The notes: generated by a model from the letters alone, not told the origin. DNA of 64,000 nt from Gorillibacterium timonense (GCF_001457415.1 NZ_LN881724.1:1-64000); one strand, 5' to 3'. Shown: positions 33,265-42,776, counted from the first letter of the stretch. Made by a program: numbers and translations.

Positions 33265-33290
33265 ACACCTAAACGGTGTATTTTTTTTGC
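33265..33290 (+). terminator. Terminator-like hairpin
   Basis: The stem TACACC / GGTGTA with loop TAAAC is followed by TTTTTTTT. No intact + strand gene precedes it, so it may belong to a lost gene. Confidence 0.6.
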
Positions 33291-33528
33291 ATATAATCCT
33301 CCTTAACCCTTTTCACATACTACCTCATACTGTTTATAGAATAGGATGAACACTAGTTTACTGAAGTTGCAGAACGATTCGTAGAGTGAGCTGTGCACGA
33401 TCGGATTTGCAACACTTGACACCACATCGTTACACCAATAATATTAATTCATATAATTTCAATCGGAATTATGAATCATTACTTCGATGAAATCCGCGAT
33501 GCAACAGGAAAAGAGAGGAGAGGGTTCA

Positions 33529-35511
33529 ATGAACGGTCAATCAAAAGTAATCGCAGAGGATATCTATCATTATACTTGGGTGCTAGATCCGGTTGTATGC
33601 CCCGTCTCCAATACGATTGCCTATGTCGAGAGAAGCATAGATCGGCAGACGGACGATTATCGCTCTCATATCCGCATCGTATCGCTGGATGGCGGAGAAT
33701 CAACTTCGTTTACATACGGGCCAAAGGATGGATCGCCGGCATGGTCGCGCGATGGCAGTGCGCTGCTGTTTATTCGCACCGCTTCACAGGGACAGCAGGT
33801 GTGGTCGATCCCGAGGACTGGCGGTGAAGCGCGGCAGCTTACTTCCGCCGAACAAGGCGTAATCCGTTACGCATTGTCTCCTGACGGAAGGTATTTAGCG
33901 TACACGTCCAAAACGAAAGTACCAGCAAGCACCGGTTCTTCTTCAGCCGAGGGTCAAGAGGGACCCTGGCAGGTCATTCAGCGGACAAAGCCGCGAGCGG
34001 AGGGAGTCGGATTATGGGACGGCTCCTTCGAACATCTCTATGTCGTCGATCTGACGAATGGGCAGGTGAAGCCTCTGGTCACGGGAAAGGTGATTGTTTC
34101 GCAGCCTGAATGGTCCCCGGATTCGCAGAAGGTATTGTTTCCGGCCAAGTTCTGGGAGGATGACGGTTCGGACCCTGACAAAAACCCGTTTCAAGATGTC
34201 TATTCAGCGACAATTGGCGGCGATGGGATCGGAGTTGTCAAGGAGACGAGTTCCGATCTGTTCATCCGCAGCGCGGAATACGATCATGAAGGAGCCTCGA
34301 TTCTTTGCCTTGGCAATAATCGAGCCTACCATAGCGGGACCCAGGACAGTTTATACCACATCGCTTTAGAGAACGGCGAGCGCATCGAGTTGACAACGAA
34401 TTTCGACAGACAGTTGGGCAGCTTTACGTTAAATGATACCTTGCCCGCTCATTCCGGCGGATTCCCGCTGGCGGGACCGGATGGTGCGTATTCATTGGTG
34501 ATGGAGGAAGGCAGCGTTCATGTGTACCGGTTTGATGGGCAAGGGAAGCCTCAACGCTGCACCTCGGACGATATGCATGTCTATCAGTACGCCTTTTCCG
34601 GAGAGGGTCGTTATTTGGTAGTGGCTGCCGCGACGGCGTATCATCCGGGTGATTTGTACCGCATTGATCTACAGTCCAAAGAGACGATTCGCCTGACGGC
34701 AGTGAATGAGGAATTTCTTCGCGGAAAGGATCTTGCCGTACCACAGGAATTGTGGGTGGAGCGAAGCGGCTTCCGGCTTCAGGGCTGGGTTGTGAAACCG
34801 AAGAATGCGTCGGGAGCGCGTTCTGTTCCGACTGTCTTGTTTATACACGGCGGGCCGCATGCGATGTATGCGACATCGTACAACCACGAATTTCAAATGC
34901 ACGCAGCCGAGGGAATGGCTGTTATCTATATGAATCCGCGCGGAAGCTTTGGTTATGGACAGTCATTCGCCAAAGCAAGCATGGGAGATGTCGGCGGAGA
35001 GGATTACAAGGATCTTATGTTCTTTCTGGATGCCGCGCTGCAGCTTCATCCGGAGCTTGATCCCGCGAGATTAGGCCTGACCGGCGGGAGCTATGGCGGC
35101 TTCATGACCAACTGGATCCTTGGCCGCAACCCGCGCTTTCGCGCGGCGGTTACTCATCGTTCGATTTCCAACTGGCTATCCTTATATGGCACCTCCGATA
35201 TCGGATTCGAGTATACGGAAACGGAGGTCGGCGGTACGCCATGGGACAACTATGCTTATCTGTGGGAACGCTCGCCGCTTCCGTATATCAAGAATATCGA
35301 GACACCGCTGCTCATCGTTCATGCCGAACAGGATTATCGATGCCCGATTGAGCAGGCGGAGCAGCTGTATCTGGGGCTGAAGCGACTTAACAAGACGGTG
35401 GAAATGATTCGGTTCCCCCTATCGAATCACGGCATGCTGAAGAGCGGAAAACCATCGTTCCGCAGAGAAAGCTGGAGCCGCACATTGGCCTGGTTGAAGG
35501 ACTATCTTTAG
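33529..35511 (+). CDS. S9-family (prolyl oligopeptidase-like) serine peptidase
   Basis: 660 aa, cytosolic. The N-terminal half is a beta-propeller with TolB/DPP-like repeats (SPDGRYLAYTS, WSPDSQKVLFPA). The C-terminal alpha/beta hydrolase domain has the catalytic triad Ser521 (TGGSYGGFMT), Asp602 (AEQDYRCP) and His634 (SNHGML). It resembles acylaminoacyl-peptidases that cleave short or acylated peptides. ATG 33529 follows GAGGAGAGG, preferred over upstream ATGs. Confidence 0.93.
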   Translation: MNGQSKVIAEDIYHYTWVLDPVVCPVSNTIAYVERSIDRQTDDYRSHIRIVSLDGGESTSFTYGPKDGSPAWSRDGSALLFIRTASQGQQVWSIPRTGGEARQLTSAEQGVIRYALSPDGRYLAYTSKTKVPASTGSSSAEGQEGPWQVIQRTKPRAEGVGLWDGSFEHLYVVDLTNGQVKPLVTGKVIVSQPEWSPDSQKVLFPAKFWEDDGSDPDKNPFQDVYSATIGGDGIGVVKETSSDLFIRSAEYDHEGASILCLGNNRAYHSGTQDSLYHIALENGERIELTTNFDRQLGSFTLNDTLPAHSGGFPLAGPDGAYSLVMEEGSVHVYRFDGQGKPQRCTSDDMHVYQYAFSGEGRYLVVAAATAYHPGDLYRIDLQSKETIRLTAVNEEFLRGKDLAVPQELWVERSGFRLQGWVVKPKNASGARSVPTVLFIHGGPHAMYATSYNHEFQMHAAEGMAVIYMNPRGSFGYGQSFAKASMGDVGGEDYKDLMFFLDAALQLHPELDPARLGLTGGSYGGFMTNWILGRNPRFRAAVTHRSISNWLSLYGTSDIGFEYTETEVGGTPWDNYAYLWERSPLPYIKNIETPLLIVHAEQDYRCPIEQAEQLYLGLKRLNKTVEMIRFPLSNHGMLKSGKPSFRRESWSRTLAWLKDYL

Positions 35512-35596
35512 AGGAGCATTCTTGCATTAAATGGTTTATGGGTATAAACTAATTGCTGTGCAGATGTCGATAGTCTTATAGAGATGAGGAATGGGT

Positions 35597-36073
35597 ATGG
35601 ATAACACCAAATTATCTCAAGCAATCGATCTCTTTAAAGAGGTATTGATGAGCGGGATTGCCTTAATTCTTGAAGAAATCAGCCATCAGAACAACTCTTG
35701 TTTATCGAAAGAGCAATTCGAGCTGTTAACGATTCTGGATAAGCATGGTCCATTTACACCGGGGAATCTTGCCCAGATGCAGGGGGTTCACAAAAGTGCA
35801 ATTTCGAATCGATTGAACCGTTTGCTGCAGAAGGATCTGGTCGAGTGGCATCAGTCGCAGGAAGGCAGAGATAAACGGTTTAAATTAATTCGATTGACCG
35901 AAAAAGGCAAGCAGCAGATCGCCCATGCCCATGAGCAGATTCTTCGTTTGTTGAGTACGGCGCTGGTTGACTTGGACGATGGCCGGCAAATGGATAGTTT
36001 TATTGCCATCATGGCCCAAGTTAACGAAAAGCTGCAGCGAAAAGACAAGGGATTTGGTTTGGCGCATGAATGA
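35597..36073 (+). CDS. MarR-family transcriptional regulator
   Basis: 158 aa winged-helix protein. The recognition region is GPFTPGNLAQMQGVHKSAISN and the wing HQSQEGRDKRFKLIRLTEKG. ATG 35597 or 35591 may be the start. Upstream is the S9 peptidase, downstream a two-component system; target unknown. Confidence 0.88.
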   Translation: MDNTKLSQAIDLFKEVLMSGIALILEEISHQNNSCLSKEQFELLTILDKHGPFTPGNLAQMQGVHKSAISNRLNRLLQKDLVEWHQSQEGRDKRFKLIRLTEKGKQQIAHAHEQILRLLSTALVDLDDGRQMDSFIAIMAQVNEKLQRKDKGFGLAHE

Positions 36074-36231
36074 TCTTGGCGGGTCTGCCCGAAAGGGCAA
36101 AAGCTCGCGCCCTTTTGGACGATGCCGGAAAATCGCGTGGTACTTATGATACAGATGTGCAGACGATACGGACTTGGATAGATTCCCATGAAAGAGGTAA
36201 ATCTTGATCATGAAAGCAAGGGGGTGGCCGA

Positions 36232-37428
36232 TTGAACGAGAAGAAGGATGGACTGCAGACCATCCATGAGCTTTTTGCTTCCAGGCTGCCGATTCTCATC
36301 TGGGTGTCGCTGGTCTATGCGGCAACGGTTGTGCTTCAGTATTTGAAGGAGCCCTTGATCTTGCCCAGCATCGTTTTTACTGGTTTATTTACGGTTCATG
36401 TCTTGCTCTATTGGTCCTCCCATCGGGTCACGCAGAAGCAGTTCTGGTTCTATTATTCCGCTCAAGCCATTTTAATCTATTTGTGCGCGATCTTGATGCC
36501 GAGAGGGTATCAAGCGGTTCTGATCGGTCTTCTGCCTGTTTTGATCGCCCATAGCCTCGGCTTTTCGTTTCGGACCAAGCGGGTCGTGTTTGTCGCCCTT
36601 ATCAGCATTGTCATTTTTTTTGATTCTGCCCTGACCGTCGGGGATACCGATGAGCTTGTTCTGTTTCTTCCGCTATTTATTCTGATGCTGATCATTGTGC
36701 TGGCCTATGCGATTCTGTTCTTTCAGCAGGTTCGCGAGCGTATTCGCATCCAGAGTTATCTGCGGGATCTGCAGGAAGCCCATCGGAAGGTAGAAGAGCT
36801 GACCCTGGCCAATGAACGCCAGCGTATGGCCCGGGATTTACATGATACGCTTGCGCAAGGGGTCGCAGGCTTGATCATGCGGCTGGAAGCCGCGGATGCG
36901 CACATGTCACAAGGACGGGTGGAGCGGGCCCACGACATTGTGAAGCAGTCCATGCAGCAGGCGCGCACGACATTGGCTGAAGCGCGAAGAGCGATTGACA
37001 ATCTGCGGGCGAAATCGGCATCCGAGATCGATTTCAAAGAGGCGATTGAGGATGAGGTGCAGCATTTCCGAGATGCGACCGGCATTGAGGTATCCCTTGA
37101 CCTTGATCTTCACAGACGCTTGTCCAGGGTGCTGATGGAGCATAGCTTGCACATGGTGGCGGAGTGCCTCACCAACATCGCCCGGCATGCCAAAGCCAAC
37201 AAGGCGTGGGTAACGGTATCCGACCGGAACGAGCGGTTATGGATCGAGATCCGAGACAACGGAGTAGGATTCAACACGGACGAGATTGGCATCGATACCG
37301 GCCATTACGGGCTGCTGGGAATGAAGGAGCGGGTAAGATTGATTGGCGGAGAGATGGAGGCGAGCAGCACTTCGGAAGGGACAAGTATAAAGATTAAGAC
37401 ATCCATCATTGAGGGAGAGCCTACATGA
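36232..37428 (+). CDS. Sensor histidine kinase, NarL/DesK-LiaS type
   Basis: 398 aa. About five to six N-terminal membrane helices (residues ~18-170) form the sensor, then a HisKA_3 domain with phospho-acceptor His204 (MARDLHDTLAQG) and an HATPase domain (N-box ECLTNIARHAKAN, G-box DNGVGFN and GLLGMKERVRLIGG). The TTG start is preceded by AAGGGGG. It overlaps the response regulator by 4 bp (ATGA). Confidence 0.92.
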   Translation: MNEKKDGLQTIHELFASRLPILIWVSLVYAATVVLQYLKEPLILPSIVFTGLFTVHVLLYWSSHRVTQKQFWFYYSAQAILIYLCAILMPRGYQAVLIGLLPVLIAHSLGFSFRTKRVVFVALISIVIFFDSALTVGDTDELVLFLPLFILMLIIVLAYAILFFQQVRERIRIQSYLRDLQEAHRKVEELTLANERQRMARDLHDTLAQGVAGLIMRLEAADAHMSQGRVERAHDIVKQSMQQARTTLAEARRAIDNLRAKSASEIDFKEAIEDEVQHFRDATGIEVSLDLDLHRRLSRVLMEHSLHMVAECLTNIARHAKANKAWVTVSDRNERLWIEIRDNGVGFNTDEIGIDTGHYGLLGMKERVRLIGGEMEASSTSEGTSIKIKTSIIEGEPT

Positions 37429-38078
37429 GCGTTTATAACATCCTGATCGTAGACGATCACTTTGTCGTCCGGGAAGGCTTGAAGCTGATCCTGGAAACGA
37501 GCGAACAATTTAAGGTTGTTGGTGAAGCCGGTAACGGAGGAGAGGCGCTGCGCCTCATTGATGAATTGCAGCCGGATGTGATTCTGATGGATTTGAACAT
37601 GCCGATCATGAGCGGGCTGGAGGCCATGAAGCAGCTTAAGGAGCGCAACTGCTCGATTCCGGTCATCATTTTGACGACGTATAATGAAGACGAATTGATG
37701 ATAAATGGCTTGGCATTGGGGGCAAGAGGCTTCTTGCTAAAGGATACCAATCGGGACGATTTATTCCGAAACATCGAGTCGGCAGTGAGAGGGGAGACGT
37801 TGCTGTCCGCAGATCTGATGGAGCGGGTAATAGCCGCGAGGGAGGAGCAGAAGGCTGTAAGACCAGCCGGAGGCGAGCGTTCCTTACTGACCGACAAAGA
37901 AACCCTCATCCTGCAGTTTGTCGCCCGAGGGTTTAAAAGCAAAGAAATCGCCTTTGATGTGGGAATCTCCGAGCGAACGGTGAAGGCACACTTAACGAGC
38001 ATTTATAATAAGCTGGGGGTGGATTCGCGTTCCCAGGCGGTGGCAATCGCGTTGGAGCAAGGGATTTTGAATCTGTAG
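37425..38078 (+). CDS. NarL/LuxR-type response regulator
   Basis: 217 aa. The receiver domain has phospho-acceptor Asp56 (VILMDLNMP) and Lys in LLKDTNRDD. The C-terminal LuxR HTH is VARGFKSKEIAFDVGISERTV. Partner of the overlapping kinase. The next gene, an LTA-synthase-type protein, is 190 bp downstream and may be a target, by proximity only. Confidence 0.94.
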   Translation: MSVYNILIVDDHFVVREGLKLILETSEQFKVVGEAGNGGEALRLIDELQPDVILMDLNMPIMSGLEAMKQLKERNCSIPVIILTTYNEDELMINGLALGARGFLLKDTNRDDLFRNIESAVRGETLLSADLMERVIAAREEQKAVRPAGGERSLLTDKETLILQFVARGFKSKEIAFDVGISERTVKAHLTSIYNKLGVDSRSQAVAIALEQGILNL

Positions 38079-38267
38079 AAGGTCATGCGAAAGCTTCTTA
38101 TCGCATGTCTTTTGCCCGTACGGGCACTGACACCCGTCCCTTCGGACGATGGCGATTTTTGTTCTTAGCTGTAAGATTAGAGAATATAGGTATGGCTAGG
38201 GTTGGGAAGCGCAGGTATAATTGGGGATGCTTCCTGATTAGTTTGGGAGAATCGAGGAACCGAGTGT

Positions 38268-40130
38268 ATGAAGAGAGTACCGGATTTGCGAAACAAACCT
38301 CTTATCCTGTTCAGTTTTATTTTACTCCTGAAGTGTGCGGTAGCTTGGTATGTGGTGTTCGATGAGAGATTGAATTGGGGCATGGTGCTGACGGAAATTC
38401 CGTTCTTTATGATCGTGTTCAGCCTGATTGAATGGTTTGCAACCAAACGCAAAATTTTGTACTACATGGTGGCGAATCTCCTTATTTCGCTCATCTATTT
38501 CGCTGTTCTGATGTATTACAAGTACTATGGCGTTATTGCCACCTATCATGCTCTGCAGCAGGTCGATAAGGTCACCAAGGTCGGGGAAAGCACGTACTCG
38601 TTGATTGCGCCGTATTACCTGTTTATTTTCGTGGACATCGTTTTCTTCCTATTCTTTATGCTCCGTCCGAAATATGTAGCTAGATGGAGGGAAAGAGGCT
38701 TTATCCGCATGAACCGCAAGGTGCTGATTGCGATCACCTCCGTCTCTCTCGGGCTCTGCCTGTTCAATGTCTGGCCCAACCATGCCAGCATGAATGAGAT
38801 CAAGAAAGCGGAGAGCATGGGCATTCTGAATTACGAGGTGTACACGCTGCTTGCGGATACCACCGAAGAGGAAGCCATCATCGACTCCAAGGAAATCTCG
38901 CAGCAGGCCGTAGATGAGCTGAAGGGTGTTGAAACCTCGGCCTCCCCGAATTATTATGGCGTGGATAAGGGAAAAAATCTCATTATCGTCCAGATGGAAT
39001 CGATGCAAAATTTCCTGATTGGGCTAACGGTCGGAGGACAAGAGATCACGCCGAATCTAAACAAGCTGGTTAAGGAAAACACGTATTTCAATAATTTCTA
39101 TACCAATGCGGGCCAAGGAACCACATCCGATGCCGAGTTTGTGGTCAACACTTCTTTTTATGTACCCAAGAATGAGCCGGCGACCTCTTCCGCTTATATG
39201 AACAAAGCGGTGCCGAGTCTGCCGAGGCTGTTGTCTGATAGCGCGGGATATTACACGGCGACCTTTCATACCAATAGTGTGGATTTCTGGAACCGCAAAG
39301 CGATGTACCAAGCGATTGACTTTGACGCTTATTATGATCAGGCATTCTTCGGAGACGAGGATCATGTGGCCTTCGGTTCCTCCGATGAGGTGCTGTTCAA
39401 CAAGGCGGTGCCGGAGCTGACTCGACTAGATGCCCAGACTCAGCCCTTCTACGCCATGGTCATCTCCATGAGCGCTCATCACCCGTTCCGTATTCCGGAA
39501 GAGAAATACAAGATGACCCTTCCAGAGGAATACGAGGGAACGCTGCTTGGAGACTACCTTCGCGCCCAGAACTATGCGGATTACGCGTTGGGGGAATTTG
39601 TGGATCAGTTGAAACAAAACGGACTGTGGGAGGATAGCGTGGTCCTCTTCTATGGCGACCACCAGGGCTTGCCGATGTATACATTGGACGGAGAAGAGAA
39701 GGACTTGATGCAGGATCTGATCGGCCATGAATACGGCTATACCGATATGTTCAACATTCCGTTTATCGTCCATTCGCCAAGCGGTCGGCTTCCTGCGGTT
39801 ATGAACGGAACGGGCGGGCAAATCGATATCCTGCCGACGGCCGCACATTTGCTGGGCGTTTCCACGGACAATCAGCTGCATTTCGGTCAGGATCTGTTCA
39901 GTCAAGAGAGCAACCTGATTCCGCTCCGGCATTTCCTGCCGACCGGCTCCTTCATCAACGATCAGAGCATTTACGTGACCGGGGATGAATATGCCGACGG
40001 AAGCAACTACAGCCTGGACGACAATCACCTCATCGAAGGCGGCTCAACGGAAGCGCAGTTTCATTCGGTGCAGCGGCTGCTTCAACTGTCGAACAGTTAC
40101 CTCCTGCAGCTGCCAGACCAGAACGAATAA
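38268..40130 (+). CDS. LTA synthase-family sulfatase-type protein (glycerophosphate transferase)
   Basis: 620 aa. Five N-terminal membrane helices (residues ~8-165) are followed by an extracellular sulfatase-fold domain. The catalytic Thr is Thr286 in NAGQGTTSDAEF, with metal and phosphate ligands in QMESMQNFLIG, FHTNSVDFWNR, SAHHPF and FYGDHQG. Family members polymerise glycerophosphate from phosphatidylglycerol onto lipoteichoic acid at the outer face of the membrane. Whether this is the main LtaS or a YfnI/YqgS/YvgJ-like paralogue cannot be decided here. Confidence 0.92.
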   Translation: MKRVPDLRNKPLILFSFILLLKCAVAWYVVFDERLNWGMVLTEIPFFMIVFSLIEWFATKRKILYYMVANLLISLIYFAVLMYYKYYGVIATYHALQQVDKVTKVGESTYSLIAPYYLFIFVDIVFFLFFMLRPKYVARWRERGFIRMNRKVLIAITSVSLGLCLFNVWPNHASMNEIKKAESMGILNYEVYTLLADTTEEEAIIDSKEISQQAVDELKGVETSASPNYYGVDKGKNLIIVQMESMQNFLIGLTVGGQEITPNLNKLVKENTYFNNFYTNAGQGTTSDAEFVVNTSFYVPKNEPATSSAYMNKAVPSLPRLLSDSAGYYTATFHTNSVDFWNRKAMYQAIDFDAYYDQAFFGDEDHVAFGSSDEVLFNKAVPELTRLDAQTQPFYAMVISMSAHHPFRIPEEKYKMTLPEEYEGTLLGDYLRAQNYADYALGEFVDQLKQNGLWEDSVVLFYGDHQGLPMYTLDGEEKDLMQDLIGHEYGYTDMFNIPFIVHSPSGRLPAVMNGTGGQIDILPTAAHLLGVSTDNQLHFGQDLFSQESNLIPLRHFLPTGSFINDQSIYVTGDEYADGSNYSLDDNHLIEGGSTEAQFHSVQRLLQLSNSYLLQLPDQNE

Positions 40131-40132
40131 GG

Positions 40133-40234
40133 ATGATTCCCGCCATCATTTTGGCCGCCAGGCTGTACCAGTATATCGGAACGCCCAAGGCCAAGGATCT
40201 GGTATGGGCGAAGCTGGAGCGCGAGATTAGCTGA
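40133..40234 (+). CDS. Small ORF (33 aa) after the LTA-synthase gene, tentative
   Basis: It begins 3 nt after the preceding stop and encodes IPAIILAARLYQYIGTPKA plus KDLVWAKLEREIS, which looks protein-like. The putative RBS (AATAAGGATG) is weak. It could be a genuine small protein or the remnant of a longer one. Confidence 0.3.
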   Translation: MIPAIILAARLYQYIGTPKAKDLVWAKLEREIS

Positions 40235-40338
40235 ATCGGTAACTTTTATTCGTAAGTGAACCGGTACCGGTGAAAGTTCAACTTGCACTATCCATCGATC
40301 AAAAAAGACGCTTCCGTGAGGGAGTGTCAGAGTGTCGA

Positions 40339-40381
40339 GAACCCTGTGTCTTTTTCAAGACGCAGGGTTTCTTTTCGTTTT
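40339..40381 (+). terminator. Rho-independent terminator
   Basis: The stem AACCCTGTGTCTT / AAGACGCAGGGTT with loop TTTC is followed by TCTTTTCGTTTTT. A second short hairpin at about 40300-40325 (GACGCTTCC-gtga-GGGAGTGTC) resembles the one after the second doxX gene. Confidence 0.88.
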
Positions 40382-40394
40382 TCGATAGCTTCCC

Positions 40395-40457
40395 TTGACA
40401 TGGGTAACATGGGATGATATTTTAATTGATAATAATCTCAATGATAATTTTCTCAAT
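40395..40457 (+). promoter_or_regulatory. Promoter and tandem 15-bp direct repeats before the tetR gene
   Basis: TTGACA (40395-40400), a 17-bp spacer and TATTTT (40418-40423) are followed by two directly abutting repeats GATAATAATCTCAAT and GATAATTTTCTCAAT (40428-40457). The repeats lie between promoter and start codon, a good position for autorepression by the TetR protein. Confidence 0.65.
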
Positions 40458-40480
40458 GAACTGTTTGTGAGGTGATACCT

Positions 40481-41077
40481 GTGACCAAGCGCGAGGAGCA
40501 AAAGGAACAGCGCCGGAATGACATCCTAAATGCGGCCCTAGACTTGTTTGTGAAGAATGGCTACGGTGCAACAAGAATCGTGGATATTGTTGAGCGAGCC
40601 ACGATCAGCATGGGGCTTCTGTTTCATTACTTCGGATCGAAGGAACAGCTTTACCATGAGCTTATCCGAAAAGGATACGACACCATCAACTTTGATCTGA
40701 CGGGTGAAGGCTCACCGATGACGATATTCGGGGGGATCGCGGAGAGGATTTTTAAACAACTGGAGGAGGAGCCCAATACCGGAAAGCTATTTGTTTTGTT
40801 AGGCGAGGCTCTGCGCAACGACAGCATCCCGGCAGCCTCAAAAGAGCTGATGGCTCATATCCATTTGGTCGATCGAAGCGTCCCGCTTATCGAAAAGGGA
40901 CAGGCTTTAGGAGAAATCCGACAAGGCGATTCCTTGGCGTTAGCCCTCGTCTTTTGGGATGCGATTCAAGGGATAGCCGAACGGGTCGCCGTCAACCCTG
41001 AGATGCCTTCGCCCGAAGTAAACTGGATCCTTGCGATTTTGAGAAAGGAATCAAGTCAAGAAGGAGAAAAGCCATGA
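40481..41077 (+). CDS. TetR-family transcriptional regulator
   Basis: 198 aa. The N-terminal HTH is ILNAALDLFVKNGYGATRIVDI then VERATISMGLLFHYFGSKEQLYHE, with a helical ligand-binding domain after it. GTG 40481 is preferred over GTG 40472 since GAGGTG is then 6 nt upstream. Overlaps the next gene by ATGA, so the two are co-transcribed. Confidence 0.92.
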   Translation: MTKREEQKEQRRNDILNAALDLFVKNGYGATRIVDIVERATISMGLLFHYFGSKEQLYHELIRKGYDTINFDLTGEGSPMTIFGGIAERIFKQLEEEPNTGKLFVLLGEALRNDSIPAASKELMAHIHLVDRSVPLIEKGQALGEIRQGDSLALALVFWDAIQGIAERVAVNPEMPSPEVNWILAILRKESSQEGEKP

Positions 41078-42102
41078 ACCAAGCACTCATTGCCAACCTG
41101 GTGAAAAGCATGGAATTTAGGAGAGGAGATACGGTTTTAGTTCAGCTGTGGGGTGAAAACGAACATATCGAAACCCTTGATCACTTCTGCATGGCGATAG
41201 CTTCATTAGGGGCTACACCAATCAAGCTGCAGCACTCCAGATTGTTTTATAAGCGTATTTTTGAATGTGTACCGGAAGACGTTGAACTATACTCCGAAGC
41301 CTTTATTCGGACACTTGAGCCCGTGACGGCTGTGCTTGATTTAATGGCTTACCAGCCGGCCGTTCCCCATCCTGAATTTCCGATCGATCGAATGAATCCT
41401 TACAGGAGCTACATGAGAAGGCTCATGATGTCCTTGTCCGTAAAGGAAACCTTCGTCCAGCTTCGCCTTCCTGCTGAAGAGATGGCCCTCGAATCGGGAA
41501 TCGAGTTCAAGAAGTTTCGTGACATGCTGGAAAATGCGTATGCTGTAGATTATGACGAATTGAAGAACCAATGTGAAACAACCACCCATCGGTTTAAAGA
41601 GGCGAAAGCCATTGAAATCGTGACGGGTAACCGCTATACGTTAACGTTTTCAGTGGAGGGCAGGAGCTGGTATCAAGATGCTGGAAATGGTGATTTTCCC
41701 TCTGGTGAAATCTACATTGCGCCTCTAGAAACATCAGCCAGCGGAAGGTTGTACATGAAAGAGGCTTTCTTTGAGGGCGTTCCGTATCAGGAGCTTCTTT
41801 TGGAGTTTCAAGAAGGGATTCTCACCTCTACCAATCATGATAAGCTCAATCAAGTCATCGAACAACTGCCACAAAGGGCAACTGTTTTATGCGAGTTCGG
41901 CATTGGCTTGAACAAGAATGTTGGCGAACTTACAGGCTTTCTTGTTTTTGATGAAAAGGCATTTGGCACCTGCCATATCGGGCTTGGAATGAACAGCATG
42001 TTTGGGGGGAACAACCCTTGCGCGTTCCATACCGATATCGTGTTTAAAGGCGATGTCTCCATGGATGGCGAACCGATCATCTCAAATGGTGAATTGATCT
42101 AG
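41074..42102 (+). CDS. M29-like metallo-aminopeptidase
   Basis: 342 aa. The C-terminal half carries conserved M29 features: GDFPSGEIYIAP, the metal-ligand-containing CEFGIGLN, then FGTCHIGLGMNSMFGG and FHTDIVFKG. It probably removes N-terminal residues from peptides with Co2+/Zn2+; no signal peptide. Sequence is divergent from classical AmpS/PepS, and it is coupled to a TetR gene, so the substrate may be a specific small amide. Confidence 0.75.
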   Translation: MNQALIANLVKSMEFRRGDTVLVQLWGENEHIETLDHFCMAIASLGATPIKLQHSRLFYKRIFECVPEDVELYSEAFIRTLEPVTAVLDLMAYQPAVPHPEFPIDRMNPYRSYMRRLMMSLSVKETFVQLRLPAEEMALESGIEFKKFRDMLENAYAVDYDELKNQCETTTHRFKEAKAIEIVTGNRYTLTFSVEGRSWYQDAGNGDFPSGEIYIAPLETSASGRLYMKEAFFEGVPYQELLLEFQEGILTSTNHDKLNQVIEQLPQRATVLCEFGIGLNKNVGELTGFLVFDEKAFGTCHIGLGMNSMFGGNNPCAFHTDIVFKGDVSMDGEPIISNGELI

Positions 42103-42299
42103 CTAGGAGTGTGAGAGTTCACTCACCATGGCTTACGAGCAGCCCCAGATTTCACCGATTCATAAGAGCTGTCCCAAAGGGGCGGCTTTTTCTTGTGGAA
42201 ACAAAAGCATCGCTTTCTGAGCAAAGGGCCATGATGGGTGGACGCCGGTCGGTTGTTAGGGTTGCGTTCTTTGTTCAAAAAAGAACTTTTATTAGTTAC

Positions 42300-42329
42300 T
42301 TGACAAAAGTAAGTACAGAGCCGTATAAT
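42300..42329 (+). promoter_or_regulatory. Promoter and AAAGTAAG operator repeats of doxX copy 2
   Basis: TTGACA, an 18-bp spacer beginning AAAGTAAGTAC, and TATAAT, followed at 42354-42362 by AAAAGTAAG. It shares spacing and repeats with the promoter of copy 1. The rest of 42103-42386 holds no gene; a small hairpin follows the peptidase stop. Confidence 0.75.
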
Positions 42330-42386
42330 CCATTCATAAAGTAATTAGCTAAATAAAAGTAAGTTAAATTAGAGGAGGAAACAAAC

Positions 42387-42776
42387 ATGATGGATTTGGG
42401 GCTTTTGCTGATTCGATTGGTGATCGGGGTCAGCTTTATGGGACATGGTGCGCAGAAGCTGTTCGGATGGTTTGGGGGCTACGGCCCGAAGGGAACCGGC
42501 GGTTGGATGGAGTCGATCGGAATTAAACCGGGGGTATTGATGGCGGTCTTGGCCGGTTTGGCTGAACTCGCGGGCGGGTTGCTTTTTGCAGTGGGTCTGT
42601 TAACGCCTGTTGCGGCAGCACTGATCGTCCTTACTATGCTGGGCGCTATGGTGAAGGTTCACCTCCCCAATGGCTATTGGGTAGACAAAGGCGGCATTGA
42701 GTATCCTTTCGTGCTTGTGGTGGTGGCCATCGCCGTCGCTTTGATCGGCCCGGGCGCCTATGCGATTGTGTTCTAA
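42387..42776 (+). CDS. DoxX-family membrane protein, copy 2
   Basis: 129 aa, nearly identical to the protein at 30505-30894 (differences include SFMGHGAQKLF for SFIGHGTQKLF and a C-terminal VF for GF). Four membrane helices, RBS AGAGGAGG. The duplication includes the promoter. Its terminator is unrelated to that of copy 1. Confidence 0.92.
   Translation: MMDLGLLLIRLVIGVSFMGHGAQKLFGWFGGYGPKGTGGWMESIGIKPGVLMAVLAGLAELAGGLLFAVGLLTPVAAALIVLTMLGAMVKVHLPNGYWVDKGGIEYPFVLVVVAIAVALIGPGAYAIVF

Larger units (their letters stand above)
33053..33528. other. Non-coding stretch between remnants and the S9 peptidase gene
   Basis: It holds a perfect inverted repeat (33105-33144) and a small terminator-like hairpin (33265-33290), otherwise AT-rich sequence without a recognisable gene. 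A weak promoter cannot be excluded. Confidence 0.5.
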
